DNA from: Axinella damicornis | Lineage: Eukaryota; Porifera; Demospongiae; Axinellida; Axinellidae | Length of the DNA: 64,000 nt | Direction: 5' to 3' | NCBI GenBank assembly: GCA_963931865.1 | Contig: OZ007515.1 | Coordinates: 9,716,685 to 9,780,684 of the forward strand | Shown: positions 57,828 to 64,000 of the stretch, piece after piece | Layout: every line of letters begins with the position of its first letter | Position numbering within the stretch: position 1 is the first letter of the stretch | The notes under the pieces: model-generated | Database searches by the model: none | Told to the model about the DNA's origin: nothing | Seen by the model: the letters and a program-made list of their open reading frames with translations, nothing else | Program-made: the position numbers and the translations under genes

Positions 57828-58027
57828 NNNNNNNNNNNNNNNNNNNNNNNNNNNNNNNNNNNNNNNNNNNNNNNNNNNNNNNNNNNNNNNNNNNNNNNNN
57901 NNNNNNNNNNNNNNNNNNNNNNNNNNNNNNNNNNNNNNNNNNNNNNNNNNNNNNNNNNNNNNNNNNNNNNNNNNNNNNNNNNNNNNNNNNNNNNNNNNNN
58001 NNNNNNNNNNNNNNNNNNNNNNNNNNN
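57828..58027. other. Assembly gap (200 N)
   Basis: 200 undetermined bases. The right side starts inside an identical tandem duplication of the ankyrin gene, which probably caused the break. The true length is unknown. Confidence 1.
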
Positions 58028-58705
58028 CATCTCCTCTCAAGGAGGAGTCTAATAACCTCAGAGAAATTGTTATGGCAGGCAATATGCAGTGGTGTATCAC
58101 CTTCCTTGTTCGGAGTATTTGGGTCACACTGTTCATGAGCTAGCAGTTGGGAAAGTGCAGCTGTGTTGTTCCCTCTGACTGCAGTGTGTAGTGGAGTGTT
58201 GTGCCAGGAATTTCCAATGTTGGGGTTGCATCCCTGATCAGTGATGAGGTACCTAATGATACCTACATCACCTGACTGGCAGGCAAGGTGAAGTAAACAG
58301 TCTCCATCCTCATTGAGAGGGATCTCCTGAGCAGTCTTACCTTTCTTGTTGGGAATGTTGGTACTACATCTCCTCTCAAGGAGGAGTCTAATAACCTCAG
58401 AGAAATTGTTATGGCAGGCAATATGCAGTGGTGTATCACCTTCCTTGTTCGGAGTATTTGGGTCACACTGTTCATGAGCTAGCAGTTGGGAAAGTGCAGC
58501 TGTGTTGTTCCCTCTGACTGCAGTGTGTAGTGGAGTGTTGTGCCAGGAATTTCCAATGTTGGGGTTGCATCCCTGATCAGTGATGAGGTACCTAATGATA
58601 CCTACATCACCTGACTGGCAGGCAAGGTGAAGTAAACAGTCTCCATCCTCATTGAGAGGGATCTCCTGAGCAGTCTTACCTTTCTTGTTGGGAATGTTGG
58701 TACTA
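58028..58705 (-). repeat. Two identical 339-bp tandem units in the ankyrin gene
   Basis: Units 58028-58366 and 58367-58705 read the same by eye; the next copy from 58706 and copies further right differ at scattered sites. 339 bp is 113 codons, so each duplication adds three ankyrin-type repeats and a spacer in frame. Confidence 0.85.
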
Positions 58706-61404
58706 CATCTCCTCTCAAGGAGGAGTCTAATAACCTCAGAGAAATTGTTATGGCAGGCAATATGCAGTGGTGTATCACCTTCCTTGTTCTGAGCATTTGG
58801 GTCACACTGTTCATGGGCTAGCAGTTGGGAAAGTGCAGCTGTGTTGTTCCCTCTGACTGCAATGTGTAGTGGAACGTTGTGCCAGGAATTTCCAATGTTT
58901 GGGTTGCATCTCTGATTAGTGACGAGGTACTTAATAATACCCACACCACCCCACTGGCAGGCAAGGTGAAGTAAACAGTCTCCATCCTCATTGAGACGGA
59001 TCTCCTGAGCAGTCTCACCTTTCTTGTTGGGAATATTGGTGCTACATCTCCTCTCAAGGAGGAGTCTAATAAACTTAGAGAAAAAGCTACTGCAGGCAAT
59101 ATGTAGTGGTGTGTCACCTTCCTTGTTCTGAGCATTTGGGTTACAATGTTTGTTTGCTAACAGTTGGGAAAGTACGGATATGTTGTTTGTTCCAGCAGCA
59201 ATGTGTAGAGGTGTGCAACCCTCTCTGTTTTGAGCATTAACAGAACATTTCTTGCTAGATAATAGCTGCGTAACTGCTTCATTGAGTTCATACTTAACTG
59301 CAATATGCAGTGGTGCATCACCATCCTTGTTCTGAGTATTTGGGTTACACTGTTCATTACGTAACAATTCGGATATTGCATCTGGTTTTTTCTGGGAAAG
59401 TGCAGCTGTCTTGTATTCTTTAACAGCAACGTGTAATGGTGTGTCACCTTCATTGTTGCATACATTAGGATTACATTCCTCACAAGACAGTAGCTGAACA
59501 ATGATTTCACCAGTCTGGTAATACTTAACTGCAATGTGTAGTGGAGTGTTCATACAGGAATTTCTGATGTTGGGGTTGCAGCTCTGATCAGTCATGAGGT
59601 ACTTGATTATACCCACATCACCCCACTGGCATGCAATGTGCAGTAAACAGTCTCCATCCTCATTGAGAGGGACCTCCTGAGCAGTCTCACCTTTCTTGTT
59701 GGGAATATTGGTGCTGCATTTCCTCTCAAGGAGTAGTCTAATAGCCACAGAGAAATTGTTATAGCAGACGATGTGCAGTGGTGTATTGCCTTCCTTGTTC
59801 TGAGTGTTAGGATCACACGGTTCATGGGATAGCAGTTGGGAAAGTGCAACTGTCTTGTTTTCTCTAACAGCAACGTGTAATGGTGTGTCACCTTCATTGT
59901 TGCATACATTAGGATTACATTTCTCACAAGACAATAGCTGGACAATGATTTCACCAGTCTGGTAATACTTAACTGCAATGTGTAGTGGAGTGTTCGTACA
60001 GGAATTTCTGATGTTGGGGTTGCATCCCTGATCAGTGATGAGGTACTTAATGATATCTACATCGCCCCACTGGCAGGCAAGGTGAAGTAAACAGTCTCCA
60101 TCCTCATTGAGAGGGATCTCCTGAGCAGTCTTACCTTTCTTGTTGGGAATGTTAGTGCTACATCTCCTTTCAAGGAAGAGTCTAATAGCATCAGAGAAAT
60201 TGTTATGGCAGGCAATGTGAAGTGGTGTATCACCTTCCTTGTTCTGAGCATTTGGGTTACAAAGCTTATGACGTAACAATTCGGAAAGTGCAGCTGTGTT
60301 GTTCCTTCTGACTGCAATGTGTACTGGAGTGTTGTGCCAGGAATTTCCAACGTTAGGGTTGCATCTCTGGTTAACGATGAGGTACTTAATAATACCCACA
60401 TCACCCCACTGGCAGGCAAGGTGAAGTAAACAGTCTCCATTCTCATTGAGAGGGAACTCTTGAGCAATCTTTCTTTTCCCGTTTGGAACGTTGGTGCTAC
60501 ATCTCCTTTCAAGGAGAAGTCTAATAGCCTCAGAGAAATTGTTGTGGCAGGCAATGTGAAGTGGTGTATCACCTTCCTTGTTCTGAGCCTTTGGGTTACA
60601 AAGCTTATGACGTAACAGTTCAGAAAGTGCAGCTGTGTTGTTAGTTTCAGCAGCAATATGTAGAGGTGTGCAATGCTCTCTGTTTTGAGTATTAACATAA
60701 CATTTCTTACTAGATAATAGCCGCACAACTGCTTCATTGAGTTCATCCTTAACTGCAATGTGCAGTGGTGCATTGCCATCCTTGTTCTGAGTATTTGGGT
60801 CACACCGTTCATTATGTAACAATTCGGATATTGCATCTGGTTTTTTCTCTCTGATAGCAATGTGTAATGGTGTATCACGTTCCTTGTGCTGAGGATTTGG
60901 GTGCCATAAATGCTTTAGAAAATGATGTTCCCTGCTCTGAATATTTGGGTCGCAATCTTTATGAGCTAACAGTTGGGAAAGTGCAGCTATTTTGTTTTGC
61001 TTGACAGCAATGTGTAATGGTGTGTCACCCTCTTTGTTGTAAAGATTGGGATTACATTCATCACAAGATAATAGTTGAACAATTGCTTCATTCAGCTCAT
61101 GCTTAACTGCAATGTGCAGTGGAGTATCACCTTCCTTGTTCTGAGTGTTTGGATCACAATGTTCATGATCTAACAGTTGGGAAAGCGCAGCTGTTTTGTT
61201 CTCTCTAACAGCACTGTGCAAGGGTGTATCACCCTTTTTGTTTTGAATATAAGTGTTCTTAACAGCAATGTGCAGTGGTGTATCACCTTCCGCATTCTGA
61301 GCATCTGGGTCACAATATTCATGAACTAACAACTGGGATAGTTTAGTTGTGTTGTTCTCTCCAGCGGCAATGTGTAATGGTGTGTTACCTCCTCTAGTCG
61401 CCAT
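58028..61404 (-). CDS. Ankyrin-repeat protein, 3' end in assembly gap
   Basis: From a strong start context (ACCATGG at 61404) the minus strand is open for more than 1,100 residues without an intron until the gap. It starts MATRGGNTPLHIAAGENN and consists of ankyrin repeats with the usual GDTPLHIA...LL consensus, about 33 residues each. Many units have a Cys near the end (LLSCDECNPN, LLAHEQCDPN). A longer spacer (NKKGKTAQEIPLNEDGDCLL) links repeats in the C-terminal half. No signal peptide, membrane span or other domain is seen. Ankyrin arrays bind proteins; the partner is unknown. It runs towards the plus-strand gene at 55329. Confidence 0.85.
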
Positions 61405-64000
61405 GGTGACAAGCCTTGTGTAGTCGAGTCACATTTCAACTTTATCCATAGGCCTACAGCAGGAATGCACAGCGGAATTCATTTAAATCTACATTGCCAC
61501 CTTGATTTGAAGCTCTGAAGATACTCTTCTAACAATAAGTTACACCTGTTTATGGATGTACCATACACTCTCAAAAGAGTGCCCACACCCCACTTTTGGC
61601 TCAATTTCCTGTTTAGGGTCAAAATTTACTCGAATGAGGCCCACCTTTGTGCTAGCCTCGTGCCTCATGTGACAGACAATGGATCGCATTCGTGAGATGT
61701 TCTACGCGTATCTAAGGTAAGAAACCTTGCTTGCAGAAAGTCTCTATGAGTCTGCGTATCCGTATCTATAGTGTTTATGTGTGTTGGCTTGCCCGTGTAG
61801 ACGGCCCTGGGACTCTAGCAAGTGCTTGATGACGGCAGTGGAGACAATAAACTGTGCTTGTAGAAGTTGTAGTCATGCACTCTTAAACATAAACTTAAAC
61901 TCTTAAATCTATGTAGCTATTAATTTTTCTCTGTCATCACTTGGACAGTATCCTAGCATTAGCACTTGTGCTATTTGACAAATTTCAGAAAAGGTGTACG
62001 TTCAGAGAAGGGCATGGTTCTGGCATTGATCAAATAGCGTTGATTGTGATCAGACTTTCACCAGTGAGAATCGTACAAACACAACTTTTCGACTACTCTT
62101 TGGCAGTCTTCATTAGGCAATTATTACACAGACACACAGTGAGCTAGTATGTACACTACTTAGCTAAATGAACACATTGAAGTACTAATGACGGAGGATA
62201 GATTCTGGTCCAGAAGATTAAAGAAGCTTTGCATATTACACTGCATCCCAATTTCAACCAAGATGCAGGACTTGCTCACATATTTGATGGCCTACCATTT
62301 CTCCAGTTGCTGTCTCAGAGTCTCGGCCCCAGTTCACCTCCCTGCACATCCACGCCCAGACTCTTTTCCAAATTTTAATTTCCTGTTTCACGATATTAGA
62401 TTGATAGATAATGATGTATGTACGTACTAGCTCACTTTGTGTCTGTATATTGCCTGATGAAGACTGCCCAAAGAGTAGGCAAAAGGTTGTGTTTTTACAA
62501 TTCTTACTGGTGAAAATCTGATATACAATCAACACTATTCATGAAGAAAATGCTGCCTACAAAACAATAGCCTCAATCACCTCACCCTCACCACCTTCAC
62601 AGTGATTTATTGTACCAACTCTATAGCAGCTGGAGCAATGTCTAAATATGGTCACATGCAGCTATCACAGTGATTTCTTAACAAAGTTTCTACTGTTATA
62701 ACGTAACCAGTGCAAAGTTGTTAGCAATGTGCAGTGGTGTAAGTCAGGTAAACCACCCCTAGTATCCCCAGCTGCACATCAGGATACCCTTCAGCGATAG
62801 GTTAGGTGCATCACTTTATCTGTCCCTGGTCGATTCTATAATATGATCATGTCTTGAGTGCACCTGCTTACACCTGCTTACCATTCTTCCAATCCTGGAT
62901 GATTTGTTATAGACTACTTCTCTTTATAGAGCAGGAATAGCTACAAAGGAACCAAACTAGGATGTTTTGTATCATCCAAAAATGGATCCTATTGCATTAG
63001 TTGTCTTCCAAAAACTGGATATTTTGTTCAATTATGGTAGTCTTCCAAATTTTGCTGTTTTGTGCCATCCAAAAATGAAAGATACTGCATTGCATCACTT
63101 GTCCTCCAAGATGTTTTGTGTCATGTTACTATAACTACCGAGTTCTTCCCCCCAAGATCTGGGCAAGAATCTGGCTGATATCCATCTTTGACCTCCGATT
63201 GCTAGGCTTGTGGGGGTCATGAATATCATTAACGGTATTGCAAAGGGGGCTCTCCGTGTGTGCGAGCCCCACCAAGTCTGGCCGCTGAGGAGTGAATGCT
63301 GTGGGAGAGGAGCACCTACGAAGGTGGTGTGTACTGAATGCATGAAAATGTGCTGTCTCCCTAAACTTGGGTCAGATCTCACTGCTGGCACATCATACAC
63401 CATCATTTCTTGAAGACCCGTCTGTGGCTATAGCTACTTCCCAAGATAAACTAACAATAGGTACTGTACCTGTGTTTGATGATGTATAATTACAGGTTGT
63501 GATGTAGCTTGGTAGTGTTTGGGAGGGTCTAGCTGGTATAAACATGACAATGTACAATACATAGTCGTACAGAATCAACGTTGCGGATGCAATTTAATTA
63601 TGAGTCCAATCTGGCTTTAGAACCATAATCCTGAAACCACTAACTTGTCCTTTGTAATCCGAAAATACTAATAGATGTATAGTTGGCATGTTGTGATATC
63701 ATATTTAACTTCTACAACATGTTGACTCAGCAGCACTGAGAATTTACTTCACTGCCATATCATTCCAAGGCACAAGACAGAGACACAGTCTTGCTTCCAT
63801 GGTTTGAACAGGTGTTCGATTGTTAGACTACTGATTCATGTCCAGATAATATGTTAATCGGGTAAAGTTGCCAATGACTGGTCCAGTCCTTTTGAATGAG
63901 TTCTGTCCACAAGCAAATTAAACTGCAAAATTAATGTTGTAATATCTACGGTCAGTTTTGCCCAGATCAGGAAAGTATAGACTTCCACAAGCACTCTCGG
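61405..64000. other. Region right of the ankyrin gene, no supported gene
   Basis: 61405-61700 is the upstream flank of the ankyrin gene. A degenerate tandem phrase (ATCCAAAAATGGAT, TCTTCCAAA) lies at about 62960-63110. A frame at 63210-63413 has a loose CxxC-like pattern (ECCGRGAPTKVVCTECMKMC) and could be a decayed transposase zinc finger, but support is weak. No RNA gene is seen. Confidence 0.4.

Noticed and set aside
63210..63413. Possible transposase C-terminal zinc finger (ECCGRGAPTKVVCTECMKMC)
   Set aside because: Cys spacing is only loosely like piggyBac-type fingers, there is no upstream transposase domain, and the frame may be chance.

Overview
This looks like nuclear DNA from an early-branching animal, most likely a marine demosponge. 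The species call is inference. It rests on intron-rich genes with GT/AG junctions, V-type immunoglobulin (Ig) receptor exons, ankyrin-repeat and non-LTR reverse transcriptase genes, many short inverted-repeat elements and short introns. There are no bacterial-style operons. A run of 200 Ns at 57828-58027 is an assembly gap. The main content, from 1 to about 46144, is a cluster of seven related single-pass membrane receptors. Four lie on the plus strand: R1 (1-4390, 5' end cut by the window), R2 (9683-15439), R3 (29050-33023) and R4 (38868-41731). Three lie on the minus strand: Q1 (21092-16433), Q2 (37174-33875) and Q3 (46144-43216). R2/Q1, R3/Q2 and R4/Q3 each form a tail-to-tail (convergent) pair, so a two-gene unit appears to have been duplicated at least three times; R1 has no visible partner. 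Six genes share one exon grammar: a tiny signal-peptide exon ending in phase 2 (seen for Q1-Q3), a Cys-rich exon ending in phase 0, a second short exon ending in phase 1, and one exon with a V-type Ig domain, stalk and membrane span ending in phase 1; one or more tail exons follow. Q1 lacks the second short exon. The tails differ: Ser-rich in R1-R4, several symmetric phase 1-1 cassettes in Q1 and Q3, and two YxxL motifs in Q2. Self/non-self recognition or immune signalling is a reasonable inference but is not shown by sequence alone. Between and inside these genes lies a dense layer of mobile DNA. It includes palindromic MITEs with 9-bp target duplications (TAGCCTC ends), longer TAGTCTC-ended elements that carry two different RecQ-helicase motifs, a CAGGGGCGG-ended family with 5-bp duplications, GGGCAAGTGGAC-ended foldback MITEs with 8-bp duplications, a tRNA-like SINE, and a CR1/L2-like reverse transcriptase nested in a CCGGTGTCACA-ended element. 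At 49731-54727 there is an intact Foldback-type element of about 5.0 kb. It has an exact 8-bp target duplication, about 80 bp of unique terminal inverted repeat and more than 1 kb of 9-bp minisatellite in each arm. It contains an OTU-type cysteine protease/CXC zinc-cluster reading frame and a Pro/Thr-rich 30-bp minisatellite. The right end holds an unrecognised plus-strand gene with at least seven short exons (55329 into the gap) and a large minus-strand ankyrin-repeat gene (61404 into the gap). The ankyrin gene carries identical 339-bp tandem duplications next to the gap. From 61405 to 64000 no gene could be supported.
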